DNA of 64,000 nucleotides from CBDANO01 sp965197665 (GTDB lineage: Bacteria > Chloroflexota > Dehalococcoidia > Lucifugimonadales > UBA3495). The position numbers and the translations under genes are program-made. Below are positions 1-8,075 of this stretch, one piece after another (position 1 is the stretch's first letter; each line of letters opens with the position of its first letter). The notes beneath the pieces are model-generated. The model was not told the DNA's origin and searched no databases. It worked only from the letters and a program-made list of their open reading frames with translations. Location: contig CBDANO010000004.1 of assembly GCA_965197665.1 (NCBI GenBank), forward strand, positions 372,001 through 436,000. Direction: 5' to 3'.

Positions 1-755
1 CGGAAGTAGATCATGTTCGCAATGTCCCCGGCGCCCGGGTGGTAGGCCAGACGCTCCATGGGCCGCTTCAAGTGAATAACTTCGTGCCTCGTAGCTTCCA
101 GAGGCAGATCGATGCCAAGTTTCAGGAGGAACTTACGGCTCCACGGGCCGGTAGCGACGACGGCCAAGGCCGTTTCTATCCGCTCGGTCGGGGTTTGCAC
201 CGCCACTACCCGGCCGCCCTCGACATCCACCCCGATAGCCGGAGTTTGAAGTTCGACGGCCGCTCCCAATTCTCGGGCCCGGCTGGCGTAGGCGTAAGCG
301 GTGCCCGAAGGGTCGGCGTAGCCGGACTCAGGCTCGTAGGCGATACCGGCGCAATCATCCATGAAGAAGGCGGGAGCTATTTCTTGGGCGTCTTCCAAGC
401 TGATTATGCTGGTGTTGATTCCCACGCCCTGTTGCATAGCAACGTTGGCCCGGAGGGCCGGCAGGGCGTCGTCTCTGGCGAAAATCAAGAAGCCCGTTTC
501 CACGAGACCGCAATCGCCCCCCACGATTTGGTCGAAGTTGCGGAACACCTCCAGGCTTTGCCGGGCCATACGGGCGTGGACTTCGTTGGAGTAGTGCATC
601 CGCACCACGCCGGAGGAGCGGCCGGTGGAGCCGGACCCCAGCAGGTCCCGCTCCAGCAGAACAGCGTCGGTCAACCCCTTGGCCGCAAGGTTGTACAGGA
701 TGCTGCACCCCATCACCCCCCCGCCGATTACCACCGCGTCCGCTGTTGACTTCAC
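1..755 (-). CDS. FAD-dependent oxidoreductase (DAO/sarcosine oxidase-like), partial
   Basis: The reading frame runs off the left edge, so only the N-terminal ~251 residues are present. A GTG start at 755 gives VKSTADAVVIGGGVMGC, a dinucleotide-binding fold with the GGGVMG glycine motif near residue 11. It continues through LERDLLGSGSTGRSSGVVRMHY, typical of the DAO family (glycine/sarcosine/dimethylglycine oxidase type), which oxidises amines using FAD. A later stretch, VVATGPWSRKFLLKLGIDLPLEATRHEV, also fits this family. The substrate cannot be told. A second DAO-type gene lies at 29472-30665. The MITE-like element begins 21 bp upstream of the start. Confidence 0.85.
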   Translation of the reverse strand, partial: MKSTADAVVIGGGVMGCSILYNLAAKGLTDAVLLERDLLGSGSTGRSSGVVRMHYSNEVHARMARQSLEVFRNFDQIVGGDCGLVETGFLIFARDDALPALRANVAMQQGVGINTSIISLEDAQEIAPAFFMDDCAGIAYEPESGYADPSGTAYAYASRARELGAAVELQTPAIGVDVEGGRVVAVQTPTERIETALAVVATGPWSRKFLLKLGIDLPLEATRHEVIHLKRPMERLAYHPGAGDIANMIYF

Positions 756-775
756 TGTCCGATTACCCCTCTTTC

Positions 776-919
776 CAGGGCTATCGCATTAGAAAAATTG
801 ACGGTTATTTTGCTATCTATGGCCCGCGTCTTACCATACCGTAGGGGCGGGTTTGAGACCCGCCCACCTTTGGTTGGAGGGTTGTTTTCCGTTAACAAAA
901 TCCAAATGCGATAGCCCTG
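776..919. mobile_element. MITE-like element with 15-bp terminal inverted repeats
   Basis: CAGGGCTATCGCATT at 776-790 is the exact inverted complement of 905-919. The 144-bp interior carries no gene but has a hairpin at 845-865 (GGGCGGGT / ACCCGCCC). The last 28 bp (892-919) recur exactly at 9232-9259. This is the form of a non-autonomous transposable element. No transposase with these ends is in the window, so the family is not assigned, and no clear target-site duplication flanks it. Confidence 0.75.
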
Positions 920-979
920 CCCCTTGCCCCGCCAGGTTGGGCCCCGTGGGACCGCTGGTAGGAGCCAATCCCCGACGCC

Positions 980-1012
980 GGAGCCTTCATGGAGCCTTCA
1001 TGGAGCCTTCAT
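980..1012. repeat. Three tandem copies of GGAGCCTTCAT
   Basis: Three perfect head-to-tail 11-bp copies at 980-990, 991-1001 and 1002-1012, in non-coding DNA. Probably slippage; no function evident. Confidence 0.9.
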
Positions 1013-1337
1013 CGGAAAGGTTCCCCGGGCGTCTCCAAGGATAGACCGACGTCCTCCCACAAGTATAGTATCCGACCCCTAAAGGGTAAATAGCCGGGAA
1101 CGGACCTAAGGACAATGGTATTTCGCATCGACGATAAACGAACTCACGGAGCGGCGTCTCGGCCGCGCTGGCATCATCATTCGGGATTCCGTCGCAATAC
1201 GGGGCCGGCCATCAAGAATTCACCGGGGGCTTATGACTTCTACGTTGCTCCCTTCCAACCGGCGTGCCCAAGGGGTATATAATAGCGGCGCATAATCGGA
1301 CTGGGGCTAAACAAATAGGTTATACGGAGGCCATGCC

Positions 1338-2708
1338 ATGGGCGCGACTGGGACCATCGCCAAGTGGGTCGTTAACACCAACTACGAGGATATCCCGCCC
1401 GACGCTATCCGGGTTGCCAACGAGTCTTGCTTCGATTTGTTGGGAGTAATTCTGGCCGGGTCCACCGAGCCGGTCGGTGAGATCATCCAGCAATACGTGT
1501 CCGATCAGGGCGGGGCGCCTGAAGCCACCGTGTTGGCGTCGGGCTTCCGAAGCTCCATGGCCAACGCGGCCTTGGCCAACGGCACCATGGGGCACGCTCT
1601 GGACTATGACGACTTCGGCGGGTTCGGCCACCCTACGGCAGCCATCTTTCCCGCTCTGCTGGCTCTGGGTGAGCACACCGGGGCCACTGGCCGGGACCTG
1701 CTGGAGGCCTACGTCATCGGCTGTGAAATCGGCCTGGCCGTTCAGCACGCCACCAAGTACAACCAGATGGAGAAGGGGTTCCACAGCACGGCGGTAATCG
1801 GGCGGTTGGCCTGCGCGGCGGCCTGCGCCAAGCTGCTCAAGCTCGACGAGGAGCAGACCACTACCGCGCTGGGTATCGCCGGGTCCATGGCCAGCGGTTT
1901 GATCCACAACTTTGGCACCATGACCAAGCCGCTGCACACCGGATTGACCTGCCGCGACGGCGTGATGGCGACTCAACTGGCCCAGCGGGGCCTATCCTCC
2001 GGCAACCAGGTGTTGGAACACCCCTTCGGGTTCGCCGCCACCGTCATCGGCGAGGGCATCTACGACCTGGACGAGATGGCGGAAAACCTGGGCACCCCCT
2101 TCCGGATTCAGGACGCGCTGATCATCAAGAAATACCCGTGCTGCGGGGGCAACCACGCCATGCTCGACAGCCTCTTTAGCTTGATGCGCCGGCACGACTT
2201 TACTCATGAGGACGTAGCCAATGCCGAGGTGGACCAGTCTTACTACTCGGTGGTCATGCTGTACCAAGAGCCGGAGGACGCCTTGCAAGGCAAATTCAGC
2301 GCCAAGTACAACGTGGCCGCCGCCCTGATAGACGGCGAAATTGGCATCGAGACCTTCCGCGATGAAAAGATCGACGGACCCGGTGTCCAAGAGACGATGG
2401 CTAAAGTCCGGACCCGGGTCCTGGCCAAGGCCGAGGAGGGGGCCACCGACTTCATGAAAGGGCTGCCCATAAAGATAACCCTGAAGGACGGGCGGGTCTT
2501 CGAGCATACCACCGGGCGAGACGATATCTTGGGCGGCCAAAAGTACCCTTGGGGCTTTGACAATATCATGGGCAAGTTCCGGGAATGCGCCGCGATAGTC
2601 CTCCCCGAGGGCGGCGTGGATGCTGCCGCCGAGGCTTGGTCGGACATCCCCGAGATCACCGACGTTGCCGGGGCAGTTCGGCGCACGTTGGTAAGGAGCG
2701 GCGGATAG
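1338..2708 (+). CDS. MmgE/PrpD family protein
   Basis: A 456-residue protein close to the usual family length. It matches the MmgE/PrpD fold (2-methylcitrate dehydratase and relatives such as cis-aconitate decarboxylase) along its whole length, including NGTMGHALDYDD at residues 81-92 and GLTCRDGVMATQLA further on. The ATG at 1338 follows a GGAGG at 1326-1330. Family members are cytosolic dehydratases or decarboxylases of methylcitrate-like acids. No prpB or prpC lies nearby, so a methylcitrate-cycle role is not supported and the substrate is unknown. The gene appears to stand alone; the next gene starts ~100 bp downstream. Confidence 0.9.
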   Translation: MGATGTIAKWVVNTNYEDIPPDAIRVANESCFDLLGVILAGSTEPVGEIIQQYVSDQGGAPEATVLASGFRSSMANAALANGTMGHALDYDDFGGFGHPTAAIFPALLALGEHTGATGRDLLEAYVIGCEIGLAVQHATKYNQMEKGFHSTAVIGRLACAAACAKLLKLDEEQTTTALGIAGSMASGLIHNFGTMTKPLHTGLTCRDGVMATQLAQRGLSSGNQVLEHPFGFAATVIGEGIYDLDEMAENLGTPFRIQDALIIKKYPCCGGNHAMLDSLFSLMRRHDFTHEDVANAEVDQSYYSVVMLYQEPEDALQGKFSAKYNVAAALIDGEIGIETFRDEKIDGPGVQETMAKVRTRVLAKAEEGATDFMKGLPIKITLKDGRVFEHTTGRDDILGGQKYPWGFDNIMGKFRECAAIVLPEGGVDAAAEAWSDIPEITDVAGAVRRTLVRSGG

Positions 2709-2806
2709 GGCCGCCTGACCGAGACCGGCTGGCGGGCCGGTCTGCCGGAAGCAACTACTCGACCACACGTATACCGCTGTAAAGCGTTGAATAGAAAGGA
2801 TAAATC

Positions 2807-3382
2807 ATGGCTCAACAAGCGATCGACGCAATTGGATTGTACGAAGGCGCCGTCCAGCATATGCTGCCAATCATGGCCGGGGTAAGGGCCGACCAACTCA
2901 GCGCCTCAACTCCCTGTGCCGAGTGGACCGTTCAGAACTTGATCATGCACAACCTCAAGGTGGCCGACCTTACCCACGGGATAATTCAGGGCAACAACAC
3001 TACCAACCCCTCTGAAGTGGGCGGCCCTCTGCCCGCTCAGGGCGCACGGGACGCCTTCGAGGCGGGAACCACCAGGGTATTGGACCTGCTGAAGGCCGCC
3101 GGCGATTTGGACCAGGTTATAGAGACTCCCTTCGGGTCGATGTCCATAGCCAATTTCATTACGCTCCCCGTCTTGGACATAGTGGTCCACAAGTGGGACT
3201 TGGCCAAAGGAACGGGCCAGGACGCTTCCCTGGACAGTGGGCTGGCGGAGGTATGCTACGGGGTGATGCAATCCAGTGCTGAGATGGGGCGCCGGTCCGG
3301 CGCTTTCGGTTCCGAAGTCACCGTACCGATTGCCGTCGGCGTCCAGGATAAACTATTGGCCCTCAGCGGCCGCACGCCCTAG
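2807..3382 (+). CDS. TIGR03086-type / DinB-like putative metal-binding protein
   Basis: A 191-residue protein with the pattern of the mycothiol-dependent maleylpyruvate isomerase N-domain and TIGR03086 families: STPCAEWTVQNLIMHNL near residues 34-50, and the later DIVVHKWDLAKGTG, where His-containing helices form a metal site in the fold. It starts at ATG 2807 after the GAAAGGA at 2792-2798. It is probably a small cytosolic helical-bundle enzyme or metal-binding protein; the reaction is unknown. Confidence 0.8.
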   Translation: MAQQAIDAIGLYEGAVQHMLPIMAGVRADQLSASTPCAEWTVQNLIMHNLKVADLTHGIIQGNNTTNPSEVGGPLPAQGARDAFEAGTTRVLDLLKAAGDLDQVIETPFGSMSIANFITLPVLDIVVHKWDLAKGTGQDASLDSGLAEVCYGVMQSSAEMGRRSGAFGSEVTVPIAVGVQDKLLALSGRTP

Positions 3383-3671
3383 ACGGTACCATCCCGGAAG
3401 GCCCAATTGCCCCTGCTCCGGCCCCGCCGCGGCGGGCGGTCCTCACGCCGGTTATGGGGTCAAACCGCTGGCCGACGCTCATCCTCCAGTGTTGCGCCGG
3501 GGTCGTTCCGGTAGCGTGTCTCGACGGGCGGGAATCGACTACGGGCCGGGCGGCCGTTCAATACCGGAGCCCGCTAGGAGAAGCTGTTGCCAGGACTGAA
3601 GGGCGCCTTCAGCTGTGTCTCCAGTGCCTCGGGAATCGGGATGCCGGAGTTCAACGAGCAAGAGGAAAGTT

Positions 3672-4358
3672 ATGGCGGCCCTTTGCCCAAACTGCAACCA
3701 CCCGGCCGTTGAAGGGGCGGTCTACTGCATCGAATGCGGCGCCAAGCTGAGAAACCTTTGCCCGGCCTGTAACACGCTCAACCCTTTCGGCAGCAAGTTC
3801 TGCTATGGGTGCGGCTCAAGCTTATCGTCTGAATCAGCAGGCCGAGGAGCGCAAGGCCCTCCAAGGGTTGACGTGCCGGCTCTCCCTTCGGCCTGCCCGC
3901 GCTGCGGCAGCGTCAACGAACCAGGCTCTGCGTATTGCTTCTCCTGCGGATTGCCGTTGGACGAAAGAACCGCTCCCGCGCCTTCTTTCGCGGCCGGCGT
4001 GCCGGCCGGTTTTTGGATCCGGGTGCTGGCCTTGGTGATTGATGGGGTAATATTGGGAGTTGTAGGGATAGTAGTCACCCTCGTGACACTGGGAATCCTT
4101 GAGATAATCTTAGGCGCGGTCTACTACACCGTCGCTGTGTCAGCCTGGTCCACCACCATCGGCAAGCGATTATTGGGGCTTTACGTACTGAGGCCGGACG
4201 GTTCCAAGGTCGGACCCGGGAGGGCCTTTGCCAGGTATTGGGCCTATGCCGCATCGACCTTCTTGCTATTCGTAGGTTACTTGATGGTTGCTTTTCGCGA
4301 GGACAAGAGGGCGTTACACGACCTGATGTGCAACACCGTCGTGGTACGCCGTAAGTGA
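3672..4358 (+). CDS. Zinc-ribbon RDD-family membrane protein
   Basis: 228 residues from the ATG at 3672, chosen because AGAGGA lies just upstream at 3661-3666; an in-frame ATG 57 bp earlier lacks this. The N-terminus holds three CxxC pairs or ribbons (ALCPNCN, YCIECG, CPACN, FCYGCG, CPRCG, YCFSCG), i.e. tandem double zinc ribbons over ~100 residues. An RDD domain follows with two to three hydrophobic segments (WIRVLALVIDGVILGVVGIV, then AYAASTFLLFVGYLMVAF) and the closing DLMCNTVVV. Such proteins sit in the inner membrane with a cytosolic ribbon. The next gene, PrsW, starts 9 bp downstream and also ends in zinc ribbons, so the two likely form an operon and act together. Confidence 0.85.
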   Translation: MAALCPNCNHPAVEGAVYCIECGAKLRNLCPACNTLNPFGSKFCYGCGSSLSSESAGRGAQGPPRVDVPALPSACPRCGSVNEPGSAYCFSCGLPLDERTAPAPSFAAGVPAGFWIRVLALVIDGVILGVVGIVVTLVTLGILEIILGAVYYTVAVSAWSTTIGKRLLGLYVLRPDGSKVGPGRAFARYWAYAASTFLLFVGYLMVAFREDKRALHDLMCNTVVVRRK

Positions 4359-4367
4359 CAGGCGGCG

Positions 4368-5234
4368 ATGGGTCTCCTCGTTTTCCCCTTACTGGCGTTC
4401 GCGCCCGGCGTTTTCTGGCTCTGGTTCTTCGTTAGAAAGGCCGCGTATCGACCGGAACCCAAGCGGCTGATCGCAGCCACCTTCTTCCTCGGCATGCTTT
4501 CTACTGTACCTGCCGGCATCATCAACGCCGTATTCTTAGACGATCGCCTGCTTGATGACAACTCCGTAAGTTTGCAGTCATTGGCGGCGGGAATGCTGTT
4601 CGTGGTAGGACCGGCCGAGGAAACGTGCAAGTTCTTAACGGTACGGCTCGTCGCCTTTCGTTCGTCGTATTTCGACGAGCCAGTCGACGGACTGGTGTAT
4701 GCGGCCGCGGCCAGCCTGGGCTTCGCTTCCTTGGAAAACCTGATTTACATCTTGAATTTCGGCCCGGAAGTGATGATCTGGCGGGCGCCCCTTAGTACGT
4801 TGGCCCACGTAATCTTCGGCAGTTTCTGGGGGTACGCACTGGGCAGGCAAGCCCAAGAGACGCCTGATAGGTTTGTTGCAGTGGCGGCAGGTGTGGGGGT
4901 TGCCGCCGCAGTGCACGGGCTGTTCAACGTGGCGGCCTTCGCCTTCCCCTTGGTCAGCCTGGTGATAGTGGGGTTAGGACTGTGGTGGGTCTTGAGCCGG
5001 TTCAGTTGGGCGCGGCGGGTCTCTCCGTTTCGCTACCGGCGAAATTACCCAAGAGTAATGTGCCCCATTTGCCAGCGGACCATTAGCATCGTTAGTAGGT
5101 ACTGCCGCTATTGCGGGTCCCCGGCTGGGCGTCCGGCCGGTGCGCTATATTGCAGCCATTGCAACAACGCGAACCGGAACGACGCGGGGTTTTGCACCAA
5201 GTGCGGCGACCGTTTGCAGCGTTCCCCCCGGTAA
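4368..5234 (+). CDS. PrsW-like intramembrane metalloprotease with C-terminal zinc ribbons
   Basis: 288 residues with many hydrophobic segments. The PrsW/CAAX-protease-like signature is visible: GPAEETCKFL at residues 81-90 (EExxK), then FASLENLIY, and the histidines in AHVIFGSFWGYALG and VHGLFN. Family members cut membrane-bound proteins, for example anti-sigma factors. The C-terminal ~70 residues carry two zinc ribbons (MCPICQ...CRYCG and YCSHCN...CTKCG), an addition not found in classical PrsW. It follows the RDD/zinc-ribbon gene by 9 bp; the shared ribbons suggest a common partner. Confidence 0.88.
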   Translation: MGLLVFPLLAFAPGVFWLWFFVRKAAYRPEPKRLIAATFFLGMLSTVPAGIINAVFLDDRLLDDNSVSLQSLAAGMLFVVGPAEETCKFLTVRLVAFRSSYFDEPVDGLVYAAAASLGFASLENLIYILNFGPEVMIWRAPLSTLAHVIFGSFWGYALGRQAQETPDRFVAVAAGVGVAAAVHGLFNVAAFAFPLVSLVIVGLGLWWVLSRFSWARRVSPFRYRRNYPRVMCPICQRTISIVSRYCRYCGSPAGRPAGALYCSHCNNANRNDAGFCTKCGDRLQRSPR

Positions 5235-5298
5235 GGCCGGCGCCGCCCGGTAATTAACCCGAGGCGCAAGTTTTTGCTGCGGGCCGCGCCGGAAACCG

Positions 5299-5727
5299 TC
5301 AAGGCTCTATGCGAATAGAGTCACCCAGCTTGATGGGGCCGCCGTTGATTACCACGGCCAGCATGCCCCGGCGATGGTCCAGCTTCTCCCGCAAGCCGGA
5401 GCGGATAGCGTCCATCTTCTCGCAGGGCTCGCATTCTCCCACCAACTCCATGGTGACTTGGTCTCCAATGAACAGCACTTGGCCCTTTTCCGTTTGGGAC
5501 AGGTCCAAGCCGGTGGTAGTAATATTCTCTTTGATTTGACCCGGGTTGAGGTCGAACTCGTCCAGGGTTTCCTGATCCATGACCAGTACCTGGCGGAGGC
5601 TCCGAGGGTGGCAACTGCGGTCCCCCTCCAGCCCTTGCCCGGATATAGCGGTTGCTTCTCCCACCGGGTCGGAGGGCGTCTCTTTGACCCTGGCCAGGTG
5701 TAAATTGGTGATCGTTCCCTCTTGCAT
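5299..5727 (-). CDS. MOSC domain-containing protein
   Basis: 142 residues, a stand-alone MOSC domain: GQGLEGDRSCHPRSLRQVLVMDQE, then GQIKENITTTGLDL and the conserved cysteine stretch GECEPCEKMD. MOSC domains relate to the C-terminus of molybdenum cofactor sulfurases and to YiiM/mARC proteins that bind molybdopterin cofactor. It probably handles Moco or a sulfurated metal centre. moaD-moaE at 45.5 kb shows that the organism makes molybdopterin. It is convergent with the PrsW gene. GGAGG lies upstream of the start on the minus strand. Confidence 0.9.
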   Translation of the reverse strand: MQEGTITNLHLARVKETPSDPVGEATAISGQGLEGDRSCHPRSLRQVLVMDQETLDEFDLNPGQIKENITTTGLDLSQTEKGQVLFIGDQVTMELVGECEPCEKMDAIRSGLREKLDHRRGMLAVVINGGPIKLGDSIRIEP

Positions 5728-6191
5728 TCTGCCTGCCTCCCTTGTTGTTGGCGCCCCGCGCGTTTGCTAACCTATAGCCTTGCCTGGCCCCGCGGCATAA
5801 GGGCCTTCGTGTGAGCAATCGCCTCGATTATAGCGGGAACCCGGGAAGCCCGCCACCACCGGATTGAGCCGGAGTCCGCCCCCGGATTTTTGCAACGCGA
5901 GACCGTGCAATGACCGGAACTGCTAAAATGATAAATGGCCCCGGGGCCGACCACACGTATCATCCGCCGGGCTGCAGCGAAGAGCAAGAACGGGGCTAAA
6001 GACCTCGGCCCCCGTACCGGATGCGCCGTGACGGGACAATTGGGAATCTTATTCCTGGAATTTCCGGCGGTCGTTTGCACGGTCGCTTACAAGGTAGCTG
6101 GTAGAGTCCGCATTGCTTATGATGTCAAAGGACCGGACGACCCGCTTGTCCGGACCGCTTAGCGGCTTGCGGGATTGCACGAGGAGAAAAA
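5728..6191. other. Gene-free region
   Basis: 464 bp between the divergent MOSC and lipoprotein genes. An open frame on the minus strand (5772-6080) has arginine/proline-rich composition and no recognisable family, so I do not call it. GAGGAG at 6181-6186 serves the lipoprotein gene. Confidence 0.5.
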
Positions 6192-6851
6192 ATGAAAAGC
6201 AGCCTTCACATTTTGGCGGTCAGTTTGTTCGCCTTGGTCTTGATGGTGGCCTGTGGGTCGGAAGCCCCTACGCCGACCCTAACCCCGACGCCCACGGTGG
6301 AGCCAACCATCGACCCGACGCCCGCCCCTCCTTCGGGAGGCTGGACTCAATCCGACGATGGGAGCGACCTTTCCCTCAGTTTGGAGGCCTACGAAACCGG
6401 GTCTGACGACGGAAATGCTCGCCTCATGGTAACGTGTTTCAATTCTCCCCCTCTGGGTCAATACATCAGCGCGGACATTACCTGGGACACGCCAGTATCC
6501 GTACTATATGACCTTGGCGTTCAATTGAACTGGGACTCCGGAAGCACGATGGACACGCCAGTATCCGTACTATATGACCTTGGCGTTCAATTGAACTGGG
6601 ACTCCGGAAGCACGATTTCTGAAACGTGGGATGGCAGCCCGGCCGGGAACAATGTGACCCCGAGGCGTAAGCAGTTGGACCAGAAGTTCATTGACGGACT
6701 TCTTGAACATAGCCACCTGGAATTCGCTGTTGACAGCGACAAAGGTTCCCATCGGGCAAAGTTTAACGTGACCGGATTCGAGCAGGTTTACGAGCCTTTC
6801 AAAGCGGAGTGCGAGAACCGCCCCACGTCCGGCAAGGACTACCTCGAATAG
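6192..6851 (+). CDS. Lipoprotein with internal 22-residue duplication
   Basis: 219 residues. A hydrophobic N-terminus ends in the lipobox LMVAC (Cys near residue 21), followed by a Thr/Pro-rich linker (TPTLTPTPTVEPT), which marks an exported lipoprotein. The body is not recognised. Residues ~98-141 contain two identical copies of DTPVSVLYDLGVQLNWDSGST, encoded by a perfect 66-bp tandem repeat, so one copy is probably a recent gain. The start ATG follows GAGGAGAAAAA. A hicA-like gene begins 10 bp downstream. Function unknown. Confidence 0.8.
   Translation: MKSSLHILAVSLFALVLMVACGSEAPTPTLTPTPTVEPTIDPTPAPPSGGWTQSDDGSDLSLSLEAYETGSDDGNARLMVTCFNSPPLGQYISADITWDTPVSVLYDLGVQLNWDSGSTMDTPVSVLYDLGVQLNWDSGSTISETWDGSPAGNNVTPRRKQLDQKFIDGLLEHSHLEFAVDSDKGSHRAKFNVTGFEQVYEPFKAECENRPTSGKDYLE
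6485..6616 (+). repeat. Perfect 66-bp in-frame tandem duplication
   Basis: 6485-6550 and 6551-6616 appear identical base for base. The unit is 22 codons, so the reading frame is kept. Confidence 0.95.
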
Positions 6852-6861
6852 GTGCCGGGAT

Positions 6862-7062
6862 ATGGAGACCAACACCCGAGCGATTAGGCGGAGACTGGAA
6901 AGGGAAGGATGGTACTTGGCTCGCCGCGGCAAGCACGACATCTACAAACACACCGAGTCCACCGAGACAATCAGACTACCCCGTCACCGGACAGTCTCCG
7001 TGGGTATAGCCCAACAAATCGCTACGCAAGCAGGATGGCAATATGACCGAGAAGATGACTAA
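6862..7062 (+). CDS. hicA: HicA-type toxin
   Basis: 66 residues, the usual HicA size, with the dsRBD-like fold pattern: TRAIRRRLEREGWYLARRGKHDIYKH, where the histidine at the GKHDIY position is the catalytic residue of HicA mRNA interferases, then TIRLPRHRTVSVGIAQQIATQAGW. It cleaves mRNA when free of antitoxin. The coding end overlaps hicB by 20 bp, so the two are translationally coupled. It lies 10 bp after the lipoprotein gene. ATG 6862 is the only good start. Confidence 0.88.
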   Translation: METNTRAIRRRLEREGWYLARRGKHDIYKHTESTETIRLPRHRTVSVGIAQQIATQAGWQYDREDD

Positions 7063-7315
7063 ATATCCCGCAGTGATAGATGGAGAGCGCGGTGCCTATG
7101 GTGTCGTCATTCCTGATTTGCGCGGCGCCTATGCCATGGGCGCTACCGTGGACGAAGCTCTGGCCGACGCCGAGGATATGCTCCCGGAGTTCTTGGATGT
7201 ACTGCGGGAACATGGCGACCCCATTCCCCCACCCAGCGCCGCTGAGGATGTGGAATTGCGGCCTGGGGAAATGCTGGCCTTCGTGAGACTTCGAGTGCCA
7301 ATCGCGGCCGCGTAA
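7043..7315 (+). CDS. hicB: HicB-type antitoxin
   Basis: 90 residues with the HicB RNase-H-like core: KYPAVIDGERGAYGVVIPDLRGAYAMGATVDEALADAEDMLPEFLDVL. It pairs with the overlapping upstream HicA. No clear C-terminal DNA-binding domain is visible after residue ~75, so autoregulation may need another partner or may be absent. Two other HicAB relics lie nearby (8966-9143 and 13645-14032). Confidence 0.88.
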   Translation: MTEKMTKYPAVIDGERGAYGVVIPDLRGAYAMGATVDEALADAEDMLPEFLDVLREHGDPIPPPSAAEDVELRPGEMLAFVRLRVPIAAA

Positions 7316-7431
7316 CCAATGGCTGGATCACGGCTGAGCAATCGGCAGCCCAGGTAGAAATTCCTGCCCGCCAGTTCGGCAACTCTGCCAAAACGGACAA
7401 ATCAAGAGCGCAATGAAAGGTAGATGTTTCC

Positions 7432-8022
7432 ATGGCCCAAGCGAAATTGGTCATCATCCTGGCTGCCGTAGTAGCGTCGATGCTAATGCCGCCGTCCTTG
7501 GTGTCGGCCCAAAGACTGCCTCCCCATGCCTTTTTGGGTGCGGCGTCGATTGACCGTTCGCCGGCGTCCAACGGTACCGTAGTCACCGCTTGGATAGATA
7601 GCGATGAAGTCGCCTCGACCACTGTAAGTGACGGACGTTACAGCCTGAACGTGTCCCAGGGTGACATGAACTACGCCGGTAAGATGGTGACATTCAAAGT
7701 GGGCGGCCACGATGCCGGTACGACGGCTAGGTGGATTTCCGGCAGCGTGGAACAACTGGACTTAGACGGCAAGAGCCGCCCCAGTTCATCACCGGAGGCC
7801 ATCTTCGCCGAAGAGATCGCGGCGGGCAATCTGGTGGGCGTTTGGCATTTCAGCAACGCAGAACGGAAGTGGTATTTCTTCGACCCGCACCCAGGCTCCG
7901 CAGATGCGAACACATTACGTAAGATCAACGCCAGGGACGTTATATGGGTATACATCAAGGAGGAGACTGTCTTCCAGGGTCAGATTTTGTACCCGCCCTG
8001 GAGCATCATCGCACTACAGTAG
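7432..8022 (+). CDS. Secreted protein of unknown function
   Basis: 196 residues. It has a clear Sec signal peptide (KLVIILAAVVASMLMPPSLVSA, predicted cut after ~residue 26). The next ~85 residues (GAASIDRSPASNGTVVTAWIDSDEVASTTVSDGRYSLNV) look like a carboxypeptidase-regulatory or SdrD-B-like beta sandwich, based on the G.V.A...G......T..DG.Y pattern. The C-terminal part (VGVWHFSNAERKWYFFDP) resembles a module repeated in other Chloroflexota surface proteins; this is from memory and weak. Function unknown. The ATG at 7432 follows a weak AAAGGTAG. Confidence 0.7.
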   Translation: MAQAKLVIILAAVVASMLMPPSLVSAQRLPPHAFLGAASIDRSPASNGTVVTAWIDSDEVASTTVSDGRYSLNVSQGDMNYAGKMVTFKVGGHDAGTTARWISGSVEQLDLDGKSRPSSSPEAIFAEEIAAGNLVGVWHFSNAERKWYFFDPHPGSADANTLRKINARDVIWVYIKEETVFQGQILYPPWSIIALQ

Positions 8023-8035
8023 GCCCGGCTATAAC

Positions 8036-8072
8036 TTGGACAGGGGTCACATAAATTAGACAGGGGTCACAT
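8036..8072. repeat. Two copies of GACAGGGGTCACAT
   Basis: Two 14-bp direct copies (8040-8053 and 8060-8073, give or take a base) sit just before the enoyl-CoA hydratase start. The style recalls IS21-type terminal repeats, and the inverse motif CCCCTGTC occurs in the IS21 left end near 14084, so this could be a scar of an element. Weak. Confidence 0.4.
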
Positions 8073-8075
8073 GAA

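Larger units (their letters stand above)
756..1337. other. Gene-free region with MITE and small repeats
   Basis: No convincing gene. It holds the MITE-like element at 776-919, a triple 11-bp tandem repeat at 980-1012, and a TATAAT hexamer at 1278-1283 that may be the -10 box for the MmgE/PrpD gene. No good -35 box lies at standard spacing. Short open frames here (such as 853-1044) lack family resemblance. Confidence 0.6.

Noticed and set aside
5772..6080. 102-codon frame on the minus strand
   Set aside because: Arg/Pro-rich composition, no motif, no ribosome-binding site.
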